NCBI RefSeq assembly: GCF_037392515.1
Contig: NC_090291.1
Coordinates: 36,913,001-36,977,000 of the forward strand
Direction: 5' to 3'
DNA: 64,000 bases
DNA from: Haliotis asinina
Taxonomy: Eukaryota; Mollusca; Gastropoda; Lepetellida; Haliotidae
In this document: positions 1 to 12,507 of the stretch, one piece after another
Layout of the letters: each line of letters begins with the position of its first letter
How positions within the stretch are numbered: the first letter of the stretch is position 1
Position numbers and translations under genes: made by a program
The notes under the pieces: model-generated
What the model was told of the DNA's origin: nothing
The model's input: the letters and a program-made list of their open reading frames with translations, nothing else
Database searches by the model: none

Positions 1-5
1 TTATA

Positions 6-454
6 TACTGTAAACTGTCTTATTTCCGTGCCTTTAAATTTTCGCAAGTGATGGTCACTATAACTTTTCGTGCCCTCATATTTTTGCAAGGTGATCTTGT
101 TACGGAGGGCATCAGTGAACGTTTTTACACGGCACGCAGATGGATGACCATTGAGTTGTTATAGAATAATCAGATTTGTGTAGTGATCTAAAAACAAATG
201 TAATTGATTCAAAATTAATACTTTTGATTGTGTATTAGAGCAATGAAAATAAAACATGATTGAGCCATGTAATAACCAGATTAGCCCAGTGACATGTGAT
301 TGAGCAATGACACCTGTATAGCTTTTATGTTGTTGACTTATTTGAATAGTCAATGATATATCTATATAACCACATGTTTTTATTCTCACGTCATGAAGTC
401 TGATGGGTAGTTCGTGAAAATTAAACAGTCGTGAAAGTTTGGCTGTTTACAGTA
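6..454. mobile_element. MITE-like element with TACTGTAAAC terminal inverted repeats
   Basis: The left end begins TACTGTAAACTGTC and the right end finishes GGCTGTTTACAGTA, its inverse. The similarity extends about 40 bases inward (CCGTG..TTTAAATTTTCGC against TTTAATTTTCACGA read inversely). No transposase reading frame is seen inside, so this looks like a non-autonomous inverted-repeat element. The superfamily is not determined and a target duplication is not clear. Confidence 0.55.
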
Positions 455-1079
455 CATCAACAGGGATGAAGTACATGTAATAACAAGAAGTAGGTTTGAA
501 TCAAAGGGATTAACAACAACAACAATGAATAGTGGCAATAACGCAGTGACAGTATGAGGATATAATTATATGACAAAGAACTCCATAATGTCTCTTACTT
601 ACTGATATTTTATAGTTCCCTAATTAGTGGTATACTACAGAAAAATGTGACCACTGATTCCGGTTTTTAATACTGGATTTAGAAGGCGTACATATGGGCC
701 TGAGCCTTGTATAGTACTGGTAGGCTTGACTGGGTAGACAGTCGTATTGGTTTTTATGTTGATGTGTGCAGATCAGGTTGAGGTGTTTAATTCACTGGGT
801 TGCTGTGTTGGTGACAGAATCGATACATTGTGATGAGAGTCGATCCAGGGGGACCTTGTGTACTATGGCAGTTCTTTATCATGTTAATATAAGTATTCCC
901 CACATTAGACCTGGCTCAATACAAGGGTCATCACCTCCACTGAATTATCGTGTCGCCTGGATAGAACCAAACACTGGGGTGTTGTCACTTACTTCATTAC
1001 GTCAAGTAGCGAGGTGTTGTGGTCATGTCAGGGAAACACATTGTGGGCTTACAACTGTTTTTGTGGTGGCAACATGAAC

Positions 1080-1440
1080 TATTTATGATGTGGTTGAAAA
1101 CTTTGTAGTGTGGTTGAAATCTTTATGGTGTCGTTAAAATCTTTTAGGGGTGGATACAGTTTTATGGTATGATGAAATATTTATGGTGTGGATACATTCG
1201 TTATGGTGTGGTTAAAATCTTTATGGTGTGGTTGAAATCTTTATGGTGTGGTTGAAATCTTTAAGGTGTGGTTGAAATCTATATGGGGTGTGGTTAAAAT
1301 CTTTATGGTGTGGTTAAAATCTTTATGGTGTGGTTAAAATCTTTATGGTGTGGTTGGTGTGGTTGAAATCTTTATGGTGTGGTTAAAATCTTTATGGTGT
1401 GGTTGAAATCTTTATGGAGTGGTTAAAATCTTTATGGTGT
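1080..1440. repeat. 20-bp minisatellite
   Basis: Tandem copies of a unit close to TTTATGGTGTGGTTGAAATC, with G/A alternation at one site (GTTGAAA or GTTAAAA). The left end is degenerate and the middle nearly uniform. A few further copies follow at 1561-1603 after the duplicated block. Confidence 0.9.
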
Positions 1441-1724
1441 AGTATTTAAGCAACACTCTTAGAAATGATAATTTTCTGACAAGGCACTGTGTAATAAAAA
1501 TGTACATAAATATAAAGCCAGAGATTGTACAAGGAAATAACATACAAGAACAAGCTAAAGTTTGGTTGAAATCTTCATGGTGTGGTTAAAATCTTTATGG
1601 TGTAGTATTTAAGCAACACTCTTAGAAATGATAATTTTCTGACAAGGCACTGTGTAATAAAAATGTACATAAATATAAAGCCAGAGATTGTACAAGGAAA
1701 TAACATACAAGAACAAGCTAAATC
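1441..1724. repeat. Local duplication, about 120 bp copied at 163-bp spacing
   Basis: The block beginning AGTATTTAAGCAACACTC occurs at 1441 and again at 1604, and both copies run on to an ACAAGAACAAGCTAAA end. The copies are almost identical. They are separated by remnants of the 20-bp minisatellite, so the duplication probably arose by unequal exchange through that array. Confidence 0.9.
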
Positions 1725-3383
1725 CTAGTAAGATTTAGCCAATAACTCAGGGGAGTGAGAAAAATCTCTCTGACAAAATGAAGGACAAAAATTTATGATT
1801 TAAAACAATGTATCTTCTACCCTTGTGAAAGGGATTTTCCCCAAAGGTAGGCTGTTGTTGGCGCTTTATTTCACTGTTGACAGAGATGGTCACCCTCCCC
1901 CAACAAAGCTGTGTAGTGTTGGTACAAGAGAATACATGGCTAAAGCTGTATGTGTGCATGATTGTGAGAGTGTTGTGATGCTAGATTACATGGGACAATG
2001 TTGTACATTGTGAAGCTAAGCCACAATCCACAGATCAGTCACAGATCGCCATGCTTCATCAGCCACAGACATACTGCCTTGTAGAGGTCTACTGATTTCT
2101 GACACTGGACAGAAGACCTCTGAACTACGGTATCATACCACCATTCTGTCACGACTTTTCATTAAGGGTGAATTTGACCCCTGTGATAACTGTCATATCA
2201 CAATATGTTATTCAGAACTATCACTACTTTTGCCTGTGAGGGAGCAAGTGGACCCTAGTGATAACTCATATCACCGGACTGTATAGTCTGTTTGCAGTGA
2301 AAACATACTGATGGATTTCACTTTAAGCAAAAATGTAAGTCAAATAAAGTGAAGTTAAGATTGCAAATCCTCGTAAGTTTTCCTTGCCAACTGAGCATTT
2401 AAGTCTCAGAATTTTATTCAGCCAGACTGGTCATAGTTTCAAATTGCAATGATGAGTTTGTGTTACAAGGGTCTTTGCACATTGGATGAAACACAGAGAA
2501 CAAGCAGGATTGGTCTTTGTTCACGTGTATCATGTACTGCACATACATTTGTTTCGCTATTGTGTGCATAGCTAGTCTGATTGGCTGTCAAAACTGGGAA
2601 ACCATTTCACACACTAGGTAAAGGATTGTGATTTTGTGTTTGCAGCCACCCAGGCAGAATCTGGGACTAAGATATTTATATATTCTTGTTTTTGATAAAG
2701 AAAAGATTTTATACTTGGAATATGCATGGTAGATATATTGCTATAAAATGAAATTGCAAGTTATTCCATGCTATTTTTGGGTTAAACACAATTTCCTTAT
2801 CATTTATATTTCTATTAATTGCAAGGAATGTGGACAACACAAAGTTACTGATTAAATTGTTATCTACATATTTTTGTGTGTTTATGATGAAATACCATGG
2901 TCTAAGAAGTTATTGATACTATTATATACTTAACTTCCATATGTTTTTGCATATGTGGGGTTTTAAATGAAAAAATGGTGTACGCTCTTTCCATGATTCT
3001 GCTAATCCCTTGTCGAAGCCTCACAAAAGAGATCCTGATTCTATAGGTGATTATTGCTGCACTAGATCATGAGCGTGTTCTTCAACCGAGTGTGTTGGTG
3101 CCTCTCACTGGCCACATACTTGACTGTGCCCTGACTGTCACCATGGAGGAATCCCCCCTCTCTCCTATAGGCCGTTCTTGATAATGTATTTAACACTGTA
3201 CAGTAGGTCAAGGGATTTAACTGGACCTGCCTGAAAGCAGAATGCTGGCCTCAATTCTGCGGCAGATGTCAGTAAAATTCTCAAATGTGGGATAAGAATT
3301 CCTTAATTCATGATTTTATAGCAAGGACTGCTTATATGGCTTTGCAGATGAGACTTTGTGTTTGACAACCAACAGAACCAGAA

Positions 3384-3480
3384 GAGTGAGTGAGTGAGTT
3401 TGGTTTACTGGTTCCAGCAATATCACAGCGGGGTACACCAGAAAAGGGCTTCACACATGAGCCGGGAGAAAGGAGGAATG
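3384..3480 (-). mobile_element. SINE family 1, truncated
   Basis: Read on the plus strand it has the GTGAGTGAGTT tail, then TTCCAGCAATATCACAG and ACACCAGAAAAGGGCTTCAC. The tRNA-like head is missing. Confidence 0.75.
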
Positions 3481-3689
3481 TACATATCAGATTTTAGCAT
3501 GTTTATATTTTATCCAGATTACCTGTCATTTTGTTTTAATCAGCTGATCCTGATATCAGACCTCTAGATATGTTTTTGAGCCATTAACATTGTACTTACA
3601 TGTAATGTCCCTCTCTTGGTAGCTTTATTCTACTCTAGGTAGGTATTCAATACTGGTGATTCTTGAGTGGGAAACAAATGATGTGGTAA

Positions 3690-3785
3690 CGATAGTCTAT
3701 TGCAACCAACTATTGCAATACTATTGCTACCAACTATTGCACGACTATTGCAACCAACTATTGCAATACTATTGCAATAGTTTTC
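3690..3785. repeat. Short tandem repeat of ACTATTGCAACCA type
   Basis: ACTATTGCAA and CCAACTATTGCAATACTATT recur about four times in degenerate tandem form. Confidence 0.75.
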
Positions 3786-4988
3786 TTCTCCTTGGCTTTG
3801 TCTCATTTTGAGTCATTTCCCATATGAACAGTTTTTGTGAAATACAATGTTGAAGTACTTTCAGTCTCATTTGGTAACTGTCAATAAACTTGATCAAGTA
3901 GTCATGTTTATGTAAGAGGTAATAGGGGTGGATAACTCTATATCAAAGAGAACAAATCTGATACTTTCTGTATTTTGAGCTGTGCATTTCTCCAGTGAAG
4001 TGAATTACTGAACTATTGATAGTCACACAAACTATCAATTTGTTTTTACCATCGATTAATTGCGATTGGAGACTCAAAAATTGCAATCCATTGATAGTTT
4101 TATGAATCGTTACAGCCATATGTTTTATGTCACACTCAACAGTTATATGACACTTAATAGTGTATTTATACCATCTACAGTTTACTAGGCCCCCAACAAC
4201 TTAATTCACATCAGATTCTCTGTATTATACACAGTAGTTTATAAGTCACCAGACAGTACATGAACAATTATAGTACATGTACGTGAAACTTCTAGTTTTC
4301 AGGCTATTGTAAGTTTTATTGCCTCTACTAATTATGTTATGGCTGTCTTACAGTCGTGTAATTTTCATGTATCGTATTGCAACATTCCTTTGACTGGTGT
4401 GTATTGTGACAAAGTGTAGTGTTGCAGTCATCTTGGAAAGCAATTTCACCAATCCAAAGATCACTGTGATTTGTCTGTCACACAACACTAAGTGTTTTCT
4501 TGAACTCGGCTTACATAGTTTTGTGAGTTGTTTAAAATTGGTATTGTTTCGTTAAAAAAAAATGTGCTTATTTTATTTAACTAGACTTTGTTTGCATGTT
4601 GGGTTGTATACCTTGACAACATCAAAGCTGAATCTATTTAAACTATTTAGTGTTGGCACACTACCAAAGTACGGTTGTGGTATGTTCATAGTTTTCTACT
4701 GCAAGCTGGCAGACAAATTAAGAAAAATATATAACAAAAGCTAAACATCAAAATGAAATAAAAGTTGGTTGTTGGTTTGTTGTTACAAAAAGGCCGTGGT
4801 CAGATCTCAAGACTGAATGTCAAAAAAGTCTTGTCAAGAGAGCAGATCGATACAGACTATAGCTTTGTGCCTACCCTCAATCCCCATATCTCACCTGAAC
4901 TCTCCCCCCCATCCCCCCACCCCCCCACCTCACCTTTCCCTTCCCTTCCGATCTCCTGGCACCCCTTGGTGTGAAATATCTCCGCCAG

Positions 4989-5133
4989 AGTCACAGTCAT
5001 AAACGTAGCCAAACCAAAGAGAGGGAAATCAGGAGATCATTGCAGATTAAGTCAGTGAGTGTTGTCTTTGAAAACAGCCTGGACCAGATTGTCAGGAAGT
5101 GTGTCTCCAGTAACAAGCTGAAAGTGTCCCACA
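4989..5133 (+). CDS. Possible upstream coding exon of gene A
   Basis: A long C/T tract ends in CGCCAG, followed by 145 bases open in one frame and then a consensus donor GTGAGT. The peptide begins SHSHKRSQTKEREIRR and continues with SVSVVFENSLDQIVRKCV. It is basic, then amphipathic, and resembles no family I can name. The exon enters in phase 0 and leaves with one base of a codon. The next recognised exon (8342) needs two bases, so at least one more exon must lie between them if both belong to one gene. Confidence 0.5.
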
Positions 5134-5506
5134 GTGAGTGTTATTGTCCCTGACATGGTCAACCTGTCGGTCAATACAGTCCTTTCACTACTGGTGTGAT
5201 CAGGGAATGCTGGATCATGTCAGTACGAGATTTACATCATGTCATTGTGCCGGAGTAAAGGAGCTGGAAAATAACTCTTGTAACACATGTGCATTGTTCT
5301 TCTGTTGAGCTTCAAGTGAGGCATACAATATATTTCATACTGGTATACAAATCTTGGCAGTTATTCAGTGCGTTAACTATATGTCTTTCTCTGGATCTGA
5401 CTTCAAAAGATTAATGGTGGACTGCATGTGATATGGTGATTGTAACAATGTATTCAATATTGACCATGTTTTGTATTAAGTGCCAACTATTTGATTGATG
5501 TATCTG

Positions 5507-5840
5507 AGGCCAGACCAGTTTTATTTCTTGTTTTACAGATCTGCTGGTCATATTTTCAAGAATACGAAAAAAAAAAAAATATTAAGACACACATGCTTGG
5601 ACACTAAAACACAGGTATCTAATGTCAGAGCCTTTAATCTGAATTATAAAACAATATTTGTGTTACAAATCAGTGCTTCAAGCACCTCCGCATGTCTGAA
5701 TTTGAAAAACAGTGCCGATGAAAAATTCAAGTAGGTTTTTGCTTTGACTGGTGATTTATTTAATTTCATTTTTTCTCACCTGCCTTTAGGTTTTCTGAGG
5801 GCAAAAATCCATAAAAGAAGAAATAAAATTGGTCAGGCCT
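5507..5840. mobile_element. MITE with AGGCCAGACCAATTTTATTT ends, complete copy
   Basis: The left end is AGGCCAGACCAGTTTTATTT and the right end is its inverse, AAATAAAATTGGTCAGGCCT. The element is 334 bp. Its interior matches, in inverted order, the partial copy at 6779, and the same ends bound the larger copy at 61244. No transposase is encoded, and the open frames inside it are not taken as genes. Confidence 0.8.
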
Positions 5841-6778
5841 TATCAGTTTCTTTAACTATATATGTTCTATTATTGTGCCATCACGTTTTTGTTCAGCATA
5901 TATTTCAACTCAACTGTTTTGATTTTTTGTCTGCTATTTTATGTGATGGAACTTCACCAGCAGCTTGTTTGTCAACAAGAACCTTCACGTTACTGCTCAG
6001 TGACAAAACACTAAGACTCAAGTGGCAAAACATGTGTTTCTGGTCAATCTTGAGTTTGAAACAGTGACCACTAAGCCCTAACTGAGTTCTCTGACACAAT
6101 GGTCTTTGAGAAGGTTGTTAAAATTGCTTGCTCTGTCAAACCCCAAAATGATAGATAATCCAGTAGGTGTTGATCACATGGCTTGTACAAGAATCTGCAA
6201 GAATCTTCTGTGTTAGGAGCATACCAAAGATGGGCAAAGACATGTCACATTTTTTCCAAGTGTCAATGCTCATGGTACTCCTCAGAACTGTGAACATACA
6301 AACTTTCACTTCAAAGACTGCCACATCAAAGTCTGATTAAAATATCATTAACTGTATAATCAACATGTAGGTACCATTATAACTATTTGTTATCCATTTC
6401 TATTTTGCGAGCATGTGTGTCTTATCCAAGTGAAAACTGATGGCATCAATATACTGAAAAAATATGGCTTAACTATTGTTATGTTGTCTAAAGACAAGAG
6501 ATATAGTTTAGACACTATTGTTATTTTATCTCCAGATCAAAGATATAGGTTCTACCCTTGTTTTATCTAAAGGCAAAAAATGTACCTTGGACACTTTTGT
6601 TATGTTACCTATAAACAAAAGATGTAGCTGTTTCAAGACATGTCCAATTTTACATACCAGTTCAACATATTCAATATAGCTTATTGTACATAAGACCTCC
6701 TGTCCTTATACATTGTGCCACATTTAATGACAGGCAATTTTACGCATCAGGAAACATATTGGGTTTTAATGTAATCTA
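5841..6778. other. Intergenic or intronic stretch with degenerate repeats
   Basis: At 6470-6620 there are about three degenerate copies of a unit of roughly 55-60 bp containing TTGTTATGTTGTCTAAAGACA and ACAAAAGATGTAG-like parts. No gene seen. Confidence 0.4.
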
Positions 6779-7010
6779 AGGCCAGACCAATTATATTTCA
6801 CGTTTTACAGATTTTTGTTCTCAGAAACCTAAAGGTAGGAGGAGGGGTCAAAATCACTAGTCAAGGCAAAAACCCTATGACGTGAGTTTTTCAAAGACAT
6901 TAGTTTTCCAGTTCACTCTTCCTGAGGAGCTCAAAGCACTGCTTTCTAACACAAATGTTGTTATGTAATTCAATTTAAAGCCTTCGAGAACAGCTGCCAG
7001 TTTTTCAGTG
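6779..7010. mobile_element. AGGCCAGACC MITE, partial copy
   Basis: Starts AGGCCAGACCAATTATATTT and follows the inverse of the 5507-5840 element through AACCTAAAGG, AAAGCAAAAACC-like and AACACAAATGTTGTT blocks, then loses similarity. The other terminal repeat is missing. Confidence 0.7.
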
Positions 7011-7904
7011 TCAAACTAACTGCCTTGCTTAGTCAAAGTCTTGCTCCCATATATCTTAACATTAGAATTGCTGATAGTCGTGTAAAACCAAACTCATTCT
7101 TTACAGTTAGATGTTATTTTTCAAGTGAGGAAATTTTGTATTTTTCATGCAGATCTAGACATTATGTTTTGTTTTGCAATTCACTGATTTTGGGCATTTA
7201 TACTTTTCATCATTTCCAAGGAAATGATTTGGATTTAACCCCCCCAAAACATCAAGCTGGACTTCAAGGAACTGTCAGATGATATGTTGTTTCCAATATG
7301 TGTGAGCCGAGGTGATATATATGTAATCTTTTGATGGCTTTTGTTTATCTTATTTGTAATAATATGACCAGCGGATCCATAACACAAGAAATAACATTTC
7401 TTGCCTATCATTAAAAAATATATATAAAATGTGTACCTCTCTTTAAGTTTGTTATAAAAAAAAGATCAAAGAAATATATGAAAGATACTTGAATTTTGTT
7501 ATGAATTATATTTATCTCAAAAGAACCTATGTTTGTGAGTAAAAAGATATTTCTTGGTGCCTTGCCACATAAGCCAGGAAACCAGCTGTACTGAGATGTT
7601 AGAGAATATAACATCAGTGAAAAATATCGATGTTCAATGGACATTATGTGCGTAACTTGAAAATTATCTGATATTTTTAAGTTAAGAATTATAGGTTTTG
7701 AATTTTGTCTTCAGACACCATATCATACATTTCATTTTGTGAGATGATATGAATATGATACATTGATTTGATGATGTGTGGCCTTCTTTGTCTAAGATAA
7801 AATGATACCTGACATGTGTTCCATGTGTTGGGATTTTTCAGATGACAGGTAGTCCATGGTTTAATCACAGATGAGAGTTGTGATGTGGTTTAATTGTGTA
7901 AAAG
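7011..7904. other. Stretch with no recognised feature
   Basis: AT-rich sequence. No exon with a consistent frame and splice sites was recognised, and the frames open here carry no known motif. Confidence 0.4.
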
Positions 7905-8220
7905 ATAATTACATCTCAGATGAATTCACAGGATCTCTTTCATCCTCAAATGAAATTTTTGAAAGAGTTATCCCATAGAGGATAAATCATATTTCATCCC
8001 CAGATGAGATTAATCACAGTTTATTCTCAGATAACACCTACCACAATTTATTCTCAGATAGCACTTACCAAAATTTATTGCCAGATGAGATTCATCACGT
8101 TTTATCCCTGGATGAACTTCATTACATTTTATCCTTAGATGAGATTCATCACATTTTATCCTTAGATGAGATTTATCATAACACATCCCCAGATAAAACT
8201 TTATCCTATTTTTCTAGATA
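7905..8220. repeat. Degenerate 27-bp minisatellite
   Basis: The unit is close to CACATTTTATCCTTAGATGA plus GATTCAT. Near 8100-8170 two copies are almost identical, while those toward 7905 are strongly diverged. It lies about 120 bp before the exon at 8342. Confidence 0.85.
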
Positions 8221-8341
8221 TCATATCTACCACCTTGTTCATGAAGTCACATAAGAAAAGACATTGTTATGTTTTTGTTCTATAGAATGGTTAGAATGAT
8301 TCTGCTCTGATACTTTGATACAATATCATCTGTGGTTGCAG

Positions 8342-8465
8342 GAATTCATCACCTGTCTCAACAGCACACACTGGCCAATCATATGCAAGCAAAAAGCGGG
8401 CAGTTGCCAACAGCAGCACACCCACCAAGTCACCAAGGGTGCTTTCAAAGGGAGACAAACATCTG
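8342..8465 (+). CDS. Gene A coding exon, Ser/Thr-rich basic segment
   Basis: Flanked by GTTGCAG and GTAGGAAGT. Only the frame entering with one leftover base links without a stop to the next exon. It gives a 41-residue stretch containing SYASKKRAVANSS and TPTKSPRVLSKGDKHL. It leaves in phase 0. Confidence 0.65.
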
Positions 8466-11400
8466 GTAGGAAGTACATATAAAACATGCAATTGGTCAAA
8501 ACATCGAAGTGATGGGGAAAAGGGTACCAAGAAGATTAATGGTTAATATATATCTATACAGAACATGATACAAATATCACATGTCTATGATCTCACAGGT
8601 GATGTTCCAAAGAAAATGAAATGTTTCAGTTTAGTACCTGTCTGTTGCATTACCTGTAGCACACCAGGAATTCAGTTGTTCAGTCACCTGATTTTCTTGA
8701 GTTTTTGTATTGTTGCATCGACATCCACGACCACCTACCACTTCCTTCTTCATACCCAAAACAACAGAGATGGAAGGGCGGCCTAGTGAATGTCTGGATT
8801 CGATTCCCCACATGGGTACAATGTGTCAAGCTCATTTCTGGTGACCCCAGCCATGATATTGCTGGAATATTGCTAAAAGCAGTGTAAAACTAAACTCACA
8901 CACTCACTCAGAATTAGGTTATGTTGATGGATATAAAATAAATCACTTAGAAGAAAACAAATAGAATTCATTGCTATGGAATAACAGGTGTGAGTGACTT
9001 GGCCTTCCTTTGTCTTCATATTTCATTCTACTTCAGTACTTGCCAAATGGGTTGTCACATCAGAGGAGATTTAGTGCTGGCATGAGAGCAGTGTTTGACA
9101 ACCATTCCTACACATGATTGCCTCTGTAGACTATGGAGCTAAATTCCATATATCTGAAACTGAAAACTGGCCAAAAATGATGAATAAATGCAGTGTTTAT
9201 ATTTTGGATTCTAACACACACAAACAATCTTTCAGAAATGTTATTCTTTTGCTCACTCACTCCCTCCCCCTAACTACCATGCTATTTATGTGTGGTTATC
9301 TTACAGACTGGCGTCCGAGTGGAGAAGAAAATCCTTGACTTAGATAACCAGGACCGGTGGAACACCAGCTACCAGGCACTTCGTCTGGAGAAGGAGTGGA
9401 CAGAACTCCACAATCGCCGCAGCATGAAAAGGAACTCAGAGGTGAGGAGGTTAAGCTTGTCTCATTGGTTACCGGACCCTGGTCCTTGGAATCTCCAGGG
9501 TGTACGTTCTGATGAACCTCTCTATACCCTAGATTCATCTACGGCATCTATAAATTTATAACCTCTCTTGGCTGGCTTTGTAGCGAATCAGGTGTCTTCA
9601 TGGGGAAGTTAAGTGTACTAATCGCAACTCACTTTTGCTTTTTAAATTATCTAACCATTTAAACTTGGCACCACAAACCATGCAGAGATTCTCTGAAAGA
9701 GGTAGAAGGAGTTCTTGCATATATTTTGTTAAAGTTTCAGACCTGTCAGTTTGTATGTTTGTAGCTGTGACCGCTATGTTTGTTGACACTGGCAAGCTTA
9801 GTTGTAATGGCCGCTTACCTGATTGGCTACTGTGAGAATGTGGAACCAGCAAAGGGAGGTAATAAAATTATGGGGCTGATCTGAAGATGAATCCAGGATA
9901 TTATGGAGATTCATTGGAATGAAAACCCTGGAGATATCGAGAGTTTGGGTTTCCTTATTATGCCTAAAAGTGCTAGTTTTTGTTTCACCTTGTGAAAATT
10001 ACATGTGACACACCCTAATGACTAGAAATAGGGGCATTTGGGTAGCCTAGTGGTTAAAGCGTTCGCTCATCATGCTGATGACTGGAGTTTGTTTCTCAAC
10101 ATTTGTACAATGTGTGAAGCCCGTTTCTGGTGTGTACCCTGCCATGAATATTACTTAAAGTTGCATAAAAACTCACTTTCACTAGTAACCCATGCCAAAC
10201 TTAAGGATCCCAGATGGTGAGACTCAGTAATTTGGTTGCATGCATGTCATAGTACCCTGACTGCCTGGATTGTTGGTCACAGTATTGATCACTGGATAAT
10301 CTGGTCCAGACTTCATTGTTTACATGACAGCTGGAATGTTACTGAGGCGTTTGACAACAAACACTAATAAATGAGTTAAGACAGTGGTCCTGCTATGATC
10401 TCTGCTAGCTTGACCCCTTCAGTGTGTGTTGGCTGTGGGTCTGTGTTAATCGTAGTAACCTGTTAATCTGTTAATCCATTAATCTGGTGACACGCACATG
10501 ACCAATATGTTCTGGGAGCACAATAACATGTGTCAGGTCTTATCAGCACAGAAACTAATATTGCTGTGTGTATACAAACATATGTCAGACTGGGGGTGAG
10601 TACAATGTCAGAATTAAATTAAATTACATTTTGTTTTTTCAGTTTGTCCTCACAGTGAAATCTAGCGTTAAAGACACGAGAGAAAATGAAAGCAATTCAA
10701 ATTTTATATATATAAAGTAATTTATACCATTATTCCTGTATATCTTGCTTTTATATTCTCTAAAATAGAATCTTTTCAAATCTTCAACCCTTTTTATGAG
10801 ATTGTTGGTGTGTTTAAGAATTCAAAATATGTATGCTGCATTTATTCATTGTTTTCAAATCTTCATTCAGTTCTCATTTTGAGATATATGGAATTTACGC
10901 CGTAGACTGCTGAGACATTTATGTTTTGTTTTTGATATATGAATGGTTGTGAGACACTCCTCTTATGTCTTATGCTAGCACAAAGCTCCCCTGAGTGACA
11001 ACCCATGTTTTACTGACAGTTGGATAGTATTGAAGCAGAATGAAAACAGAGGACAAAAGAAGGCCCAAACAGTCTCACACTCCTACTAATTCATAGTAAT
11101 TGTTTTCATTATGTTTTATCTAGACACGTTTCCTGTCATTTTGTTACCATCTGTTTGATGCTGTTTTTGTTTTTCAAATTTGAGATTTAGATCAAGCATA
11201 TGTGCTCAAGCAACCTGGAAAGTGTTTAAAGGTGCTGTAAAAAGAGAGTAGACTGTTCCTATAAAATATTTCCTATTTCCACTTAATATGGTTTGGATAC
11301 TGTCAATAACAATATGAAAATAACTTATCGGTCACCCAGTGTTTAATATATCCTTCAAGATTCTGGTTAGAATTGGTCATCAGGAATCTGTTATAGGTGA

Positions 11401-12472
11401 CAAAGGGATCTGGTGGTCAGGCTCACTGACTTGATAGATGAATGTCATTATACTTCTAGTGCATAGCTCGATGCTCATGATGTCAATCCCTGGTTTGTAG
11501 CTTACTCGATTATTTACAGACAGCCATCATATACTTGGAAAATTGCAAGGTGTGGCACACAAACTAACCCGAGTGTTAATACTATTTTTTCTTTAGTGTC
11601 TTTTCTTGATAGTTATGCTGATCTCTGTTGGGTCCTTGCACATAGACTATCCCAACTGCTTAAATTAATACTTATGATGTTGATCATTGGATTGTCTGGT
11701 CCAGACTCAGCTATATACAGACCACCACCGTATGGCTGGAATATTGCTAAGTGCAGTGTAAAACTAAGTTCACTCACTTATTCACTCACTTGCACAGAGA
11801 GTGTGAGCATCATCCATATGCATCCCTCCTCTGACCTGTGTAGGTCCGGAATAGAATAGGTCTTCAGCAATCTATGCTTGTTATAAAAGGCGACTATGCT
11901 TGTAGTAAGAAGCGACTAACGGAATCGGCTGGTCAGGCTCACTGACTTAGTTGACATGTCATTGGTTCCCAATTGTGCCGATTGATGCTCATGCTGTTGA
12001 TCACTGAATTGTCTGGTCCAGACTCAAATATTTACAGACTACCATCACATAGCTGTAATATGCTGAGTGCGGCGTAAAACTAAACACACAGATTCACTCA
12101 CTCACTCACTCACTCACTCACTCACTCACTCACTCACTCACTCACACTCATTGGAACCACTGAGATTCTGTGAATCTACTGATGATTTGTCTCTTTGTCA
12201 GATCCTGCGACATCGTGTGGACAAGATGTACATGATGAGTGGATCAGGAATCAAACTGAGGCCGAAGTATGAGATCAACGATGATGAGCTTCAGCAGCTC
12301 AAGGACCTTTCAGAAGCCAGACAGGTGCTGAGAGACAAGTCTCGCAAGACACAGTGAGTACCCAGTGGAACCAGATGTACACAGGGGAAGTCAAGTCAGA
12401 CCATACATACTCGTACTGTACTCGTCTCTCCTCCTCCTCCTCCTCCTCCTCCTCATCATCATCATCATCCTT

Positions 12473-12507
<35 letters not shown>

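Larger units (their letters stand above)
1725..4988. other. Stretch without a convincing gene
   Basis: AT-rich sequence with scattered stops in all frames. It holds a truncated SINE (3384-3480) and a short ACTATTGCAACCA-type tandem repeat (3690-3785). A short open piece at about 3047-3190 follows a TAG acceptor-like site but has no recognisable similarity. A pyrimidine tract at 4890-4960 leads into the possible exon at 4989. Confidence 0.5.

Noticed and set aside
766-1077. 103-codon open frame on the plus strand.
   Set aside because: No recognisable motif, no neighbouring exons, and it ends in the 20-bp minisatellite region.
5495-6067. Open frames overlapping the AGGCCAGACC MITE.
   Set aside because: They cross the element ends and flanking DNA and show no transposase motif.
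8773-10192. tRNA genes suggested by A- and B-box-like sequences.
   Set aside because: These are heads of SINE copies, with SINE bodies and tails following and no full cloverleaf.
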